DNA of 64,000 bases from Mixophyes australis (taxonomy: Eukaryota; Chordata; Amphibia; Anura; Limnodynastidae): NCBI GenBank assembly GCA_036250195.1, contig JAVHZZ010000003.1:60716789-60780788 (forward strand), given 5' to 3'. The notes beneath the pieces were generated by a model. It was given only the letters and a program-made list of their open reading frames with translations. It ran no database searches and was not told the origin of the DNA. Shown in pieces: positions 1-11,161 of this stretch; the stretch's first letter is position 1; every line of letters begins with the position of its first letter. The position numbers and the translations under genes are program-made.

Positions 1-1640
1 CAAGGTTTTTTTTACATCCTTGGATAGCTAAGCGCCCTAGATGGATGTTTATTTAGGATCTATTTCGTCCAAGACTCCATTATTAGGAAATCTAATTATG
101 GGCATTCTGTCAAACAGGCCCCTTCTATCTCCTCTTTAATTAAAAGACTTGGCTATCTTGCGCTCTTTTCTACACTGCTGTGTAGATCAGATGGTTCACT
201 ATGTCCCCAGTTTTGGCACACCGCCATTATTGATGTGGCAGAGTTTTGTCAAATGATCAACTTGCACTCTATAGACAGCAATCGCTTACATTGCTCCTTG
301 AACTATGCGGGTGACATAGAGATGCTTGCACGTGACAACTCCTATAGTAATGAGTAAACAGTGCGGGGACAGAAGGCCAGCTGGGTGCAGCCAGGTTAGC
401 ACATGCACAAGGTTCTAGTAGCCGTGCGGGTATCTAAATGTCCACACAAAACCTTAGATATTACATCAGAGAAAATGTCACTATCAATGTGTTTCAGCAC
501 AAAGCATGACTAGACATTGAGGGACATCCGAGACAGCGAGTTCTGTAAGGTACTAGGGTTACTGTTAGAATATAGGCCTGGATTAGAAGCGGAGATGGTC
601 TTTTATGGTTAAAGTGTGGTGTAGGGTTAGATTTAGGATAATGTTTAAAGGTTAATATTTATGGTTAGTTTAATGGTTAGTATTTTTTTAATATAAGTCT
701 ATCAATAATTTTGGTGAAACACAAACTCACTATTAATCATTCATCTTAAATAACCCACAACGATCGTTAAAAGAGGGAACTGTGCACTTTGTGCGCTGGG
801 CCATCGGATGGGTCTGTAGTATGCCATGGATAGGATAGCATCATTGGGCTGAGATTTGACATAGCGCTGAAAGTTCTGGCTTACCTCTGGTGCTCAGTCT
901 CACACAACCTATCATGCGCTAAGTTGAGGACAATCATTTATGCTACTTTCCCAGTGTAGAATACAGCTGATTAATAACCTCTTCAAAGTTAAGGCTAAGT
1001 GGGTCCCAACACTGCTGGGATGAAATCCACATCCTATTGAACCAATGTTATCCTTCCAACCAAAGTTTGCAAAGTGATGCAGAAAGCCATAAAGCAAGCA
1101 GAACCCAAAGCAACTGCACAAAGGCAAGTATATATTTAAACAGGCTAGAGTAACAGCATTGTATTTCCCTACTGCATGTACTACAACATAAATAAACTTT
1201 TACAGAACTACATTGTGTAACAGTGATGAACATCCCTTTTTCTATTTGGATAAAAATTCCCCTTTTTTGCCTCATATCCTTTCATGCCTTCTAAACTAAT
1301 AATGTTCTTGAAAATGTAAATGTATTCCATTACATCTTTGTTTGTCTATCTTTATGTAGCCATGGATACATTTTTATTTTGTTTTGGAACTCCATACTGC
1401 ACATTGAAAGCTTGAGTCATAATGAGACATGATTGGTCATGAGACTGTATCTGCATTCTATGTCTACACATGTTCATCATTAAACCACCAAGAAGTGTAC
1501 GTGACTGTGTTATACATTGTCTAACGTGTGAGTTTCTGCAAGGACCTCTGATGATTAAGGGCGTCAGTTAATTGGCTTGTGTGAAAACTGACCATAGTGT
1601 TTCGGTGGTAGACAATTTAGACTATAGATACACTGAGGCA
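1..1640. other. No gene recognised
   Basis: AT-rich, with short degenerate GGTTA-type repeats at about 606-690. No convincing exon or transposon end. Confidence 0.5.
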
Positions 1641-1643
1641 AGA

Positions 1644-1812
1644 ACATAGTAACATAGTAACATAGTTGATGAGGTTGAAAAAAGACACCAGTCCATCAAG
1701 TTCAACCTATTTTGGATCTCCTGCGATCCTGCACTTATATTTGAAATTGATCCAGAGTAAGCAACCGCCCATCTGTTTCAATTGTGAAAATCCCCCCAGA
1801 CTCAATATTGCA
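1644..1812 (+). mobile_element. Amphibian interspersed repeat (CATAGTAACATAGTT family)
   Basis: Tandem AACATAGT units, then GTTGATGAGGTTGAAAAAAG and CCATCAAGTTCAACCT, continuing to TTGATCCAGAG. I recall this block as a common dispersed repeat in frogs and some fish; the class is uncertain. Confidence 0.6.
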
Positions 1813-1814
1813 GT

Positions 1815-2810
1815 CAACTGAAGGGAATGATTAAACGCAGCTGATCTTATTCATGTCCTAATGCAACTTCTCCGTAAGTTGCATTTATGAAAAGAGCATG
1901 TAACTTGTGCACAGCTCCGACAGTATCAAATCCAAGCGTACCCCAAGATACGTTTTCAGTGGGTGTATGTACGGTCTGCCTAAGCAGTACTTGCCATATG
2001 TAGGTGTGCAGATAAAAGGATACAGCAGAGTGCATAAAATAAAATAAAATAACACCTCTTAATAGAAAACTAATTTATGTAAATATTTAAAAACATAAGA
2101 AATGGATACATACATTTCCTGGTACTGTATTATGTTGGTTGTTACAGTCAGACATCCTACCACCTGTATAGGAATGATCCTGGGCAACAATGCTCTTTGC
2201 TTACTGCACCCTGTCCTCCAGGACATTTTAATCAGGAGTTCATCCAATTTACCTACATTGTGGCTGTATATAAACTATGAGCCATAACACATTTTTATTC
2301 TTTGTTTCCCATCTCCCGTGTTGCAGTTACTTTTTCTATTACCTTTTTATTCAAAATAAATATGTAATTTATTACATTCACTGAGCGCTGCACTTATAAC
2401 ACTTATACAACACTTTCTACACTGTCATCCACTGTTCAGGTAAAGGCAGCATCTGGCCGCATCTCCTAATGGCAGAAAAAGTCTTCACTGGATGCCAGTA
2501 ACTTGGGAACCTGTGTCCAATAACACTATTGTTCATGTATTTCTTAATATATCACTGTCCTGCCAGCTTCTCCCTGTCCTGTTTCTGTTATGACGCCAAT
2601 CACTAGTTATCTAAGGATCAGTCCTCCATTCTGAATGTCTGGAATTTAAATATTCTTCCTTTTATTTGCTGCACTACCTCTCTACATGACCATCTCTTCA
2701 GCACTGCCAATAGTTGGCATGTCCCATTCATCAAACCATCAGAGTTTCTCCTCACCATGCCCTGGCTTATTATTTATCCTTGGTAAGTGGTTTCTCTAAT
2801 TTGTATCTGA
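1815..2810. other. No gene recognised
   Basis: Unique-looking AT-rich sequence. Short open frames have no codon or domain signal. Confidence 0.5.
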
Positions 2811-2818
2811 GTGATTAC

Positions 2819-3090
2819 CATGCTTGCCAACTCTTCCGGAATGTCCGGGAGACTCCCGAACTCCTGGGAGAGCAGGCAAATATTGTGCATACTGGAATTT
2901 ACTTGCCAAAATGACGCAATTCGCAGTGAATAGCGTCATTTTGGCCCCGCCACCCATAACAAAATGATGTTTTTATAGCGGGGGTGGGGCCAAAATGATG
3001 CAATTGATCGTGCCCCGCCCCCCACGTCCTCTAACCACGCCCCCTGCTTGGGATCTCCCAGAATTTAATATTCTAAGGTTGGCAAGTATG
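2819..3090. mobile_element. hAT-type MITE (CATGCTTGCC family)
   Basis: Ends CATGCTTGCC and GGCAAGTATG are inverted repeats. Flanks GTGATTAC (2811-2818) and ATGATTAC (3091-3098) match at 7 of 8 bases. The interior has CCGGGAGACTCCCG and GGGGTGGGGC blocks. Other copies: 12308-12530 and 63185-63394; a fragment lies at 3117-3222. Confidence 0.8.
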
Positions 3091-4015
3091 ATGATTACTT
3101 TGCCATTTAATACATACTTGCCAGTTTATGGCAAGTATGATCCGGGAGCTGCAGAAGAAAAGTGGGTGTGCAGGGGGCGGGGCTCCAAAAATTGTGTCAT
3201 TTGGCCCCGGGAAACATAATACAGTATGTTACATGTCCTATTCATTGCAGAGAGTTGTTCTGATAAAGACTTCAGTCAATCTCTCTGTTCATGTTCTGGG
3301 ATAAATGTCAGAACTATATTCCGTGTAGGTTCTTCTGTCAATTTTACAGTTTCTCTTCTAGGAGTGACTGATGGGAGCTCACATTGGGAACAGAAAAACT
3401 GTGGCCCATTAACTGCTTCCTCCCCCCAAAATGTAATTTACCTTTTCACTGAGGGTAGAGAACTTTTGATTTGGATGTTGTGTTCTCAATGTTTTTAATT
3501 GTCCCCTGAGGGACTATCCAATACCCTTTATAAAACTTTTTAATAAGTGGCTCATCTGAATACTGATATCTCTTGTTGTATCTTGGTCCAGAGTGTTAAA
3601 AGACTCTTCTAAAACCCCATGTATATCTGTTTCAGGTCCTGTTCCCTTTCATGGTTATTTCTATCAAAATATCCTATTTTCATTTTCTCTGTGGTGGACT
3701 TTTCAAACTGTCTGACATCTGTCTTTAGTACAGAGTGTACAGTGTATACAGCTGAGAACTACACTTTTCTAAAAAAAACTTTCATAGCTTACTTTATTGA
3801 TTACAAGAGTTCCCCAAGAACAGAGAACGACAGGGCACTATGAAGGACAAGGCACTGCCTGCCACAAATGTTTCTTCATTTGCTCCGTATGACATTGACT
3901 CTGTCTGCCTCCTCCCTCCTCTTTGTGATGCCTAAAATTTGTAACATACGATGTAACTAATGTACAATGTATGAGGTGTAAGTGTGCATTGTGTTATGTA
4001 ATAAACAATGTAAAT

Positions 4016-4360
4016 GGGGCAGCACGGTGGCTAAGTGGTTAGCACTTCTGCCTCACAGCACTGGGGTCATGAGTTCAATTCCCAACCATGGTCTTATCTG
4101 TGTGGAGTTTGTATGTTCTCCCCGTGGTTGGGTGGGTTTCCTCCGGGTGCTCCGGTTTCCTCCCACACTCCAAAAACTTACTGGTAGGTTAATTGACTGC
4201 TAACAAATTGACCCTAGTCTGTGTGTCTGTGTGTGTGTTAGGGAATTTAGACTGTAAGCCCCAATGGAGTAGGGACTGATGTGAGTGAGTTCTCTGTACA
4301 GCGCTGCAGAATTAGTGGCGCTATATAAATAAATGGTAATAATAATAATAATAATAATAA
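4016..4360 (+). mobile_element. tRNA-derived SINE with L2-like tail, full length
   Basis: A tRNA-like head with a box A-like GGTGGCTAAGTGG and box B-like GAGTTCAATTCCC, a conserved core (GGGTTTCCTCCGGGTGCTCC), then a tail (CTGTACAGCGCTGCAGAATT, GCGCTATATAAATAAATGG) ending in TAA repeats. The tail resembles LINE2-type 3' ends. Four other copies in the window differ in length and strand. Confidence 0.85.
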
Positions 4361-4807
4361 ATGCAAAATACACTATATTACTGTGTATGTGTGTAGGTAT
4401 AGGGAGGAAGGATGGATGTGTGAGATGACAATGGATGTTCTCGGATAGTGTTCACTAAACTTAACACACAATTCTAATAACCATAGGGTTTGCTTTTTAT
4501 TATTCGTTTTCCAAGTCCTGCACTGCCCAAATTTAATTGTGATTACTGGTAGTCTTGTCTGTCCTCCATTTCCTTTATATTTAAATTAACATGTAAACCA
4601 ATATATGCACCCAACCTTGCACTTATAACACTTACACAATTTCTACATTTTCATAAACTTCTTATTAATACAAATATAATCCCCATACATCAAACACACT
4701 GTATAACTAAACTACAAGCGACTCACAGTTTCAACATTCTAAAGTTACCCGGGCAACACAGAATGAGGCAACATCTCTATTACATGGCATAATGCATAAT
4801 GTTAAAA

Positions 4808-5563
4808 TCTACTATATAAAAGCCTAGTGGCGTGTGTCTGTGTGTGGGAAAAAAAAAACCAAGCTGCAGCGCCACCTGCTGGGCGAAGTTATACACTGAC
4901 CTACTAAATTCTTAGTGTGTGTGGGGAAAAAACTCAGAAAGGGCTGAAATTTGCTGCAGCGCCACCTGCTGGGCGGAGTTATACACTGACCTACTAAATT
5001 ATTAGTGTGTGTGTAAAAAAAACTCAGAAAGGGCTGAAATTTGGTATACTAAGATGTTTTTAATTTGTTAATTTAATTTGTTAATTGTTAAAAGTGTTTA
5101 TAAAGATTTAAAAAAAATATATATATATTTCTTGAAGGAGAAGTGACAGTTGGAAGTGGTTGGTGGTTGCCGGGGGTGACAGTGGGGAGTGGTTGGTGGT
5201 TGCCGGGGGTGACAGTTGGGAGTGGTTGGTGGTTGCCGGGGGTGACAGTTGGGAGTGGTTGATGGTTGCCGGGGGTGACAGAGCGATAGGAGTGTGATAC
5301 TCAGGACCGCTGAAAGAGATCCCTGTGTCTGGATAGACATCTGGATAGATGTGGCGATAAAGATGAAGGATGAGGTGATGGAGAAAAATGATGAGGTGGT
5401 GACATGTGGACAAAACCACGTTAAAAAAGGGCGCTTGCATCGGGAAGTAACGCTCTTCCCCTGAGGAGGTCTGGGCTAGCCCCAAATGCATGACAAGAAC
5501 CTTTTTAACACCTTAAGTAGCTTGATTTGACTAGAATGCATGAGTATCATGCACGGGTTAACT

Positions 5564-5565
<2 letters not shown>
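4808..5565 (+). mobile_element. Helitron-like non-autonomous element, copy 1
   Basis: Starts TCTACTATATAAAAG after an A and ends with a hairpin (GCATGA, loop GTA, TCATGC) nine bases before CTTG, followed by T. The TC start, 3' hairpin and A/T flanks are Helitron features; the end is CTTG rather than the usual CTRR. Shares the CAGCGCCACCTGCTGGGCGG block and the last 130 bp with copy 2. A 33-bp x4 tandem repeat lies inside at about 5152-5285. Confidence 0.7.

Positions 5566-5612
<47 letters not shown>
5566..5612. repeat. (AT)n microsatellite
   Basis: Starts exactly at the 3' end of the Helitron-like copy. Other AT or GATA runs: 19163-19260, 19766-19804 and 45250-45304. Confidence 0.9.
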
Positions 5613-5614
<2 letters not shown>

Positions 5615-5615
<1 letters not shown>

Positions 5616-7370
5616 ATATACATTAGAATAAACATCTATTAACTGCACTATTAATTGCACTATGCATGTGTTAATATTAATTTAAGCCCTTTACACACAG
5701 CTATAGCTATACAGAGAACAAGACAGGCACAGTAGGGGAATCGTCTATAATAGACTGGCATATTATAAATGTTTTGTTGCAAGAAGCGTAAATTAAGAAT
5801 GTGTGTCATAAAAAGCGGATGTGGTTTTAAGTGGGATATTTTGCTGCATGATTGTAGTTACCCTTCGAAAAAGGGTCGTTCAAAATATCTAGTAACAAAG
5901 GCACGTCAGGGAATACGCCCACAGTGTAGGCTGCACATTTGTGCAATAAATATAAATATATAAATATAGGTCAGGTTTTTGTTTTTTACATTTTTAAGCA
6001 ATTTCTTATTGAGTTGCAGCATAATCATTAATCTGTCTTTATTCATTTGCGTACTTGTTTCTATAACAGCGCTGGTGTGGTTACTCTGCATCTTCTCCAG
6101 TGACTGCAAATAGTCGCAGAGATACTGTCGTTACCATAGTAATTTGTGGTCAGGAAGTTCACAGTAGCATAAAGCACTTTATTACTGCTTTTTAAACATA
6201 CAACCATGCTGACTACCGGGCAGTAAATTCATTCCAATTAGTTTTATTAATGGTAGATGAATATGAAGGTAACTCTGTGCTCTTTAAATTGTAATAAATG
6301 AAGCCTAGAGATAATTATTTGACTAGAGTTATAATAGGAAGTCTGATTGTGCTGACTGTTGTACGGCATTCACAAGTCCCAAATGTGCGTAACCTTTTCT
6401 AATTTGAAAGCTTAATCGAGGACCCTACTCCATCCCTGTTCATGAAGCAGGATTAGTAATGGTGTATGTATGGACAGGTTGGCCAGATTAGGTTGGACAA
6501 GAAGACCTCCCTATGTACATTAATCAGCTACAATCACTTGAGTGCCCCTAGATTTCCACCACATCATGCATGTGCAGAAGAGCGCAGGTTTCTACAAGAC
6601 TAGGGGAGGAGATGCGCGCAGTGCAGGTGCTCCCTGCTGAGCGCGGAGTCGGGGGAACAGTGAGCCTAGTGTTCCGGAGCAGTGAAATAAACTAGACTTC
6701 ATATTATAATATTATTGAAATGGGATAAAGGACGCTATGTGCGGTGTGGAGAGCGCATCAAAATTTAAACATGCGCAGAAGGCGCGGAGCTGGCGGTTGT
6801 CAGGACGCATTTTGTCCTTTCCTGACAAATGTACACACGTATTAAAGACAGTCTCACTGTTTTCTCGTTCTCATGATTAATTTAGGTCATGAATGAGGCT
6901 AAACCAAGCAGTATTTTAGGAGAAAAATGGAAAAGTTTAATTTATGGAAGGGTTGGTCCCTATTATGAAATGTATTCATGCGGTGTCCCCCTTGTGGTGA
7001 ATGATGGGCAATGCAGCATGGAGGATATTAAACCACACAGGAGTACATACTCTTATAGGAATTTACAGCACCACAAAATGACCTGTTTTTAAACCAGGGT
7101 AGATGGCTGACATCTCTGCTTTTACGTCTATATTAACCACTAACTGCTACTGATGAGTACTTACTTGTATACGTTTTACTGCATAGTGGACCATAGTTAC
7201 GTGGCTATTTGCAGGTATTAATATGAATGGATGATGATCGGTGTGTTGAGGTAATAGGCTTCAGAGATATCAATGAAAGTGTAACCATAGCAGGCAAATT
7301 ATCACAAAAACTGCAGTCTGGAATAACATAAACTTAAAAAGATCCTTATTCGTTTAACTTTTTCTGCCAC
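5615..7370. other. No gene recognised; GC-richer patch
   Basis: About 6590-6800 has more CpG (GCGCGCAG, GAGCGCGGAG, AGGCGCGGAG) than its surroundings. This could be an old repeat or small CpG cluster; no exon is evident. Confidence 0.4.
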
Positions 7371-7373
7371 ATT

Positions 7374-7597
7374 TAGGGGCATTTTCAATTGTTTACTTTT
7401 TCCGCCTCAGAAAAAGTAAAGTATTACGGTAATACTAAGCAAGATTTCAGCTCGCAGCTCCCTGAGTCGCGAGCTGAAATCCAGCATGAAAAGTACCATA
7501 ACAACAGTATTTACGCGCACTACTACCGTAATGACGGTAATAGTGCGCAGGGGGCGTTACTTTAGGCAGTAACGCCAACAATTAAAAATGCCCCTTG
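7374..7597. mobile_element. MITE with GGGGCATTTT inverted ends
   Basis: Left GGGGCATTTTCAATTGTT and right reversed GGGGCATTTTTAATTGTT form near-perfect terminal repeats. Inside are CAGCTCGC / GCGAGCTG and TTACCGTAATGACGGTAATA palindromes. A diverged copy with the same GCGCACTATTACCGTAAT block lies at about 18676-18896 in XCL1 intron 1. Confidence 0.75.
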
Positions 7598-7693
7598 GAA
7601 TTTAACCCTACCTGGTTTCTTTCTACTTCCATATAATTTATAGAACAACAAAAAAGAAAAATAACAGCCACCTTTCATCCAACATAAATACAA

Positions 7694-7955
7694 GTGTGGA
7701 GTTTGTATGTTCTCCCTGTGTTTGCGTGGGATTCCTCTGGGTGCTCCGGTTTCCTCCCACACTCAAAAAACATACTAGTAGGTTAATTGGCTGCTATCAA
7801 AATTGACCCTAGTCTCTCTCTCTCTGTCTGTATATGGTGTATGTTAGGGAATTTAGACTGTAAGCTCCAATGGGGCAGGGACTGATGTGAGTAAGTTCTC
7901 TGTACAGCGCTGCGGAATCAGTGGCGCTATATAAATAAATAGTGATGATGATGAC
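7694..7955 (+). mobile_element. Same SINE family, lacking the tRNA head
   Basis: Starts in the core (GTGTGGAGTTTGTATGTTCT) and continues to GCGCTATATAAATAAATAG with a short GATGATGATG tail. Confidence 0.82.
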
Positions 7956-7969
7956 ATAAGACATGTAAG

Positions 7970-10335
7970 GTACTTTACATTGCATCATTTCTGACGTTAG
8001 CCAGACTTTCGAGAACATGTCGCTGATGTAAGCAAGTGGTTTGCAGAACTTACTTGGACTAGACTGTGCTGGAAACAGCTGTTTACCTGTTTGTTTGGAG
8101 AAGTAATACTTGAAAGCTATAGGTATGTATAATTAGCTAAGAGAATTGAAAAGGATAGACCAGTGTGCTCAAACATCCGGTTGACTCTACATCTGGTGAT
8201 TGAACCTGGCAGCATGGGACAGTGAATTGAAGTGGTTACATGTGCCACCAATGAGAGAAATCTAGACACAATCGGATTAATGTGATACCATCAGTTTAGG
8301 ATCACTGATTATATCTGCAAACAGATGGAGAGAGGACATAATGAAATACAGTGCCTCACAAGCCATTCATCAAAGACCTAAAGACTGACACTCTCTGTAT
8401 TAAGCAGACCAGCCAATCTAGCAAAATAAAAGGATTTAGCTTGTACGTCATGGTTTTCTGCCATTTTGTAATAAACTTACCATCTAATGGCATCCGTCTA
8501 AATGACATTTATTCTATAATTGCATATGTAATGTCTTGCAAACACTGTGCACCATCCTAACGTGGCAACTGTGTTTTACATTTTTTAGACAGGGGACGTC
8601 AGACCAGTTAAACACTAGACAATGAAGTGTCTCCGTATGTATTAGGGAAACACATTAATCACAGACTAACCTTGGTTCCTTGGGGGAAAAGCCTCAAGAC
8701 CAGTTTGAATGAGAAATATACTGACAGCCCCACTATAGTACCTTCCTGGTCCTGTGACAGTAAGATCTGTGTGATGTTCATTACAGCAGATACACCCTGA
8801 CCTGCCATTTACTGATTCCTCCTGGTATGAATAACGTATATATCCTAATGTATATTATAGAAATTATATCTGATTTCTATCCTACATTCAAGGTGTCCTT
8901 TACTCCAAGTATAAAGAAGTTGGACCAAAGGTCCATACAACTGGCAACAACAAGTAAATAAGTTTCAACTTTATAACGTTTTTTTGTAATATTTTTTGAT
9001 TTTCAAATTATTTCTGTGTAAATATGGATCAATAGCACCGATCTCCATTCATTAAAGTGGCTGTAAACTGTAGGTCAACACTCCTGTTTGCTGGGGAGCA
9101 GATTCGGCAGCAGGGTGAGATAGCATCATGATATAAACCATTCGTTTATCATATTAGTAGAAAAATAATTTATTATCATATTTGCATAAAACTATAAACA
9201 TTATATAAAATGTATAAATGCATGGATTGGATTGTTTTCTTTGTAGGTGGGTGAAATCACAGTGTGACAAGCAGGGATTGAATACATTGCAATAGTTACC
9301 AGGAGACACAACACGCGCCCCCTGGGAAGTGACAGATTGTAAGGGTGCGGTTATTACCGCACTTGCAACAGACATATAGTTTCAGCATTATGACATCATT
9401 GCGATGACATGTTCACACAACCTAAGGAGCAGGTTAATGTATGACTGAATGGCAGAGAACAACATAGTAATGGAACATCTGTACTTTGGACTAAACGAGT
9501 TGCAAAATGCTCTTAGAACCACCAAAAAAGTAGTGTACCGCACCTGCACCTATCATCTGCTGCTGTTTGACAGCTTACTGTACAAGGTCATTTACCTTCA
9601 TCAGTTTTATGTCGTTATGCAGCGGCCAAATTGTAAATTTAGAAGTGGCGGTAGGGAAAGTGTAATGGGAATGTAAGTGAATGGAATTTGATAGGTTTAC
9701 AATGAAGGCAGTAGAAGTGGCGGCGTGGCATACCACTGTATACACCCCCACTTCTACCACTGTTGCTATGAAATACTTAAACAGGGCAAGGATAAAATCT
9801 CTAAAAGGACGGTATCCACATGTAAAATGTACAGTAGAATGGCACCATTAAAAGCCATCATAGGCACAAACAGGATTTTCATGGGTGTCTTTGCACTCTT
9901 ATACCACATTATTGGTATCTGTTGGTGCAGTGGTTAGCACTGATGTCTTGCAAAAAAGTAAATATGTGCATTGTAAAATAAATAAACACAGTATAAAATA
10001 AAGTGCTCTGCAGCTTCACCTGCTGGTCACACACAGTATTATTTTTTTTATTTTTTTTTTAAACTTTCTTAGCATATTTTGGACAAAGTTCCTTGCTTTT
10101 TGTGGTTATAATATACCTGATTTAAATTAATCTTTGAGACTCATTACTTATGTCTGATGTATGTTGTCTATAGCAATATTTGAAGACGTAAAACATCCTT
10201 AATTACATAAAACATTTCTGGACTAGTATAAACTAATGCAGAAGCTCCTTTAGCAGCAAAGTGGAGAATTCTCCTCTAACTTCTAGCGTTTGCAATAGAT
10301 GGGCGATGTACCAATATAATAGCAATCTGCAAATA
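7970..10335. other. No gene recognised
   Basis: Nothing beyond short open frames. It lies 3' of the chemokine gene on the minus strand. Confidence 0.5.
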
Positions 10336-10338
10336 CCA

Positions 10339-10516
10339 AAGGGTATATTTACTAAACTGCTGGTTTGAAAAAGTGGAGATGTTGCCTATAACAACCAATC
10401 AGATTCTAGTTATAATTTATTTTGTACATTCTACTAAATGGCAGCTAGAATCTGATTGGTTGCTATAGGCAACATCTCCACTTTTTCAAACCTGCAGATT
10501 AGTAAATATACCCCCA
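10339..10516. mobile_element. Palindromic MITE with X-box/CCAAT core, copy 1
   Basis: About 178 bp, nearly a complete inverted repeat: ends GGGTATATTTACTAA / TTAGTAAATATACCC, arms containing GAAAAAGTGGAGATGTTGCC and its complement. Each arm has GTTGCCTATA(G/A)CAAC beside a CCAATCAG box. Copies: 37415-37584, 40557-40732 and 56993-57120. Confidence 0.85.
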
Positions 10517-10586
10517 AGTGTGTGTCAGTCAGTTAATCAATGGGGAGCAGCAGTTTCCCAAAGAGATCCCTTGCAGCCATCCTGCC

Positions 10587-10752
10587 TAGGGCAGTAACTA
10601 GGGCTGTTTGATAGGGGCGACCGCCCAGGGTGCAACGCTGAAGGAGGGCGCAATTTAGGAATATTTTAGGCTAATTTGGTTAAAATTGAGGGCTAGGGGG
10701 GCGACATTTGTCTTCCTCGCCCTGGGCGCTAGAATTCTAAGTTACGGCTCTG
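10587..10752. mobile_element. hAT MITE with perfect 8-bp TSD downstream of XCL1
   Basis: Ends TAGGGCAGTAACTAGG and (reversed) CAGAGCCGTAACTTAG. ATCCTGCC is duplicated exactly at 10579-10586 and 10753-10760. 166 bp, no coding capacity. Confidence 0.88.
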
Positions 10753-10881
10753 ATCCTGCCTACATTTAAATTAACCTATTTCAATTATTTGATATACTTG
10801 GAACAGCTAACAATAAATGAGCTGTAAAGAGTGTCTCTATCATCATATTTGTTCTTTTATTTTCATCAATATGTGTCATTC

Positions 10882-11161
10882 TCAGGGCACCAGAGCGGGT
10901 GTCCTGGTTGTTTTGCTTTGTTGACTCTTCGTTTTCTGTTTTCTATTTACAGTTTTTCTAGATCTTTTTCTGTTTTTGGTTGCTGGTTTCTTCATTGTAT
11001 TTTTGTTCTTGGTTGCTGGTTTCTTCATTGTATTCTTTTTCTTGGTTGCTGGCTTCTTCATTGATGGGTTCTTGGCTCTCTTGTCCAGTTCAGCAATAGC
11101 TCTTTTCACCCAATCCATTGTGGGGTCTGCACATAGCTCTTTATTTTGTTTTGTTTCAAAC
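10882..11161 (-). CDS. XCL1: XCL1-like exon 3 (core end plus basic repeat tail)
   Basis: The acceptor TATCTAG ends at 11162; the first base completes a leucine codon, followed by FETKQNKELCADPTMDWV. C71 pairs by homology with C34. From residue 93 the protein is almost entirely K, N, T, R and P. Three 33-bp direct repeats at 10963-11061 encode units of the form MKKPATKxKxx. Stop TGA is 10884-10882. A possible polyadenylation signal (AATAAA, minus strand) lies at 10861-10856, unusually close to the stop, so the real 3' end may be elsewhere. The same DNA reads as hydrophobic repeats on the plus strand, which I regard as a shadow. Confidence 0.88.

Noticed and set aside
606..700. Interstitial telomere repeats
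   Set aside because: Only loose GGTTA-like words without a regular TTAGGG period.
4018..4095. Functional tRNA gene
   Set aside because: The box A/B-like region is the head of a SINE and does not fold into a complete cloverleaf; the family recurs with the same tail.
5108..5491. 127-codon minus-strand frame with Pro-Thr-Thr repeats
   Set aside because: Lies within the 33-bp tandem repeat of a Helitron-like element; no protein signal.
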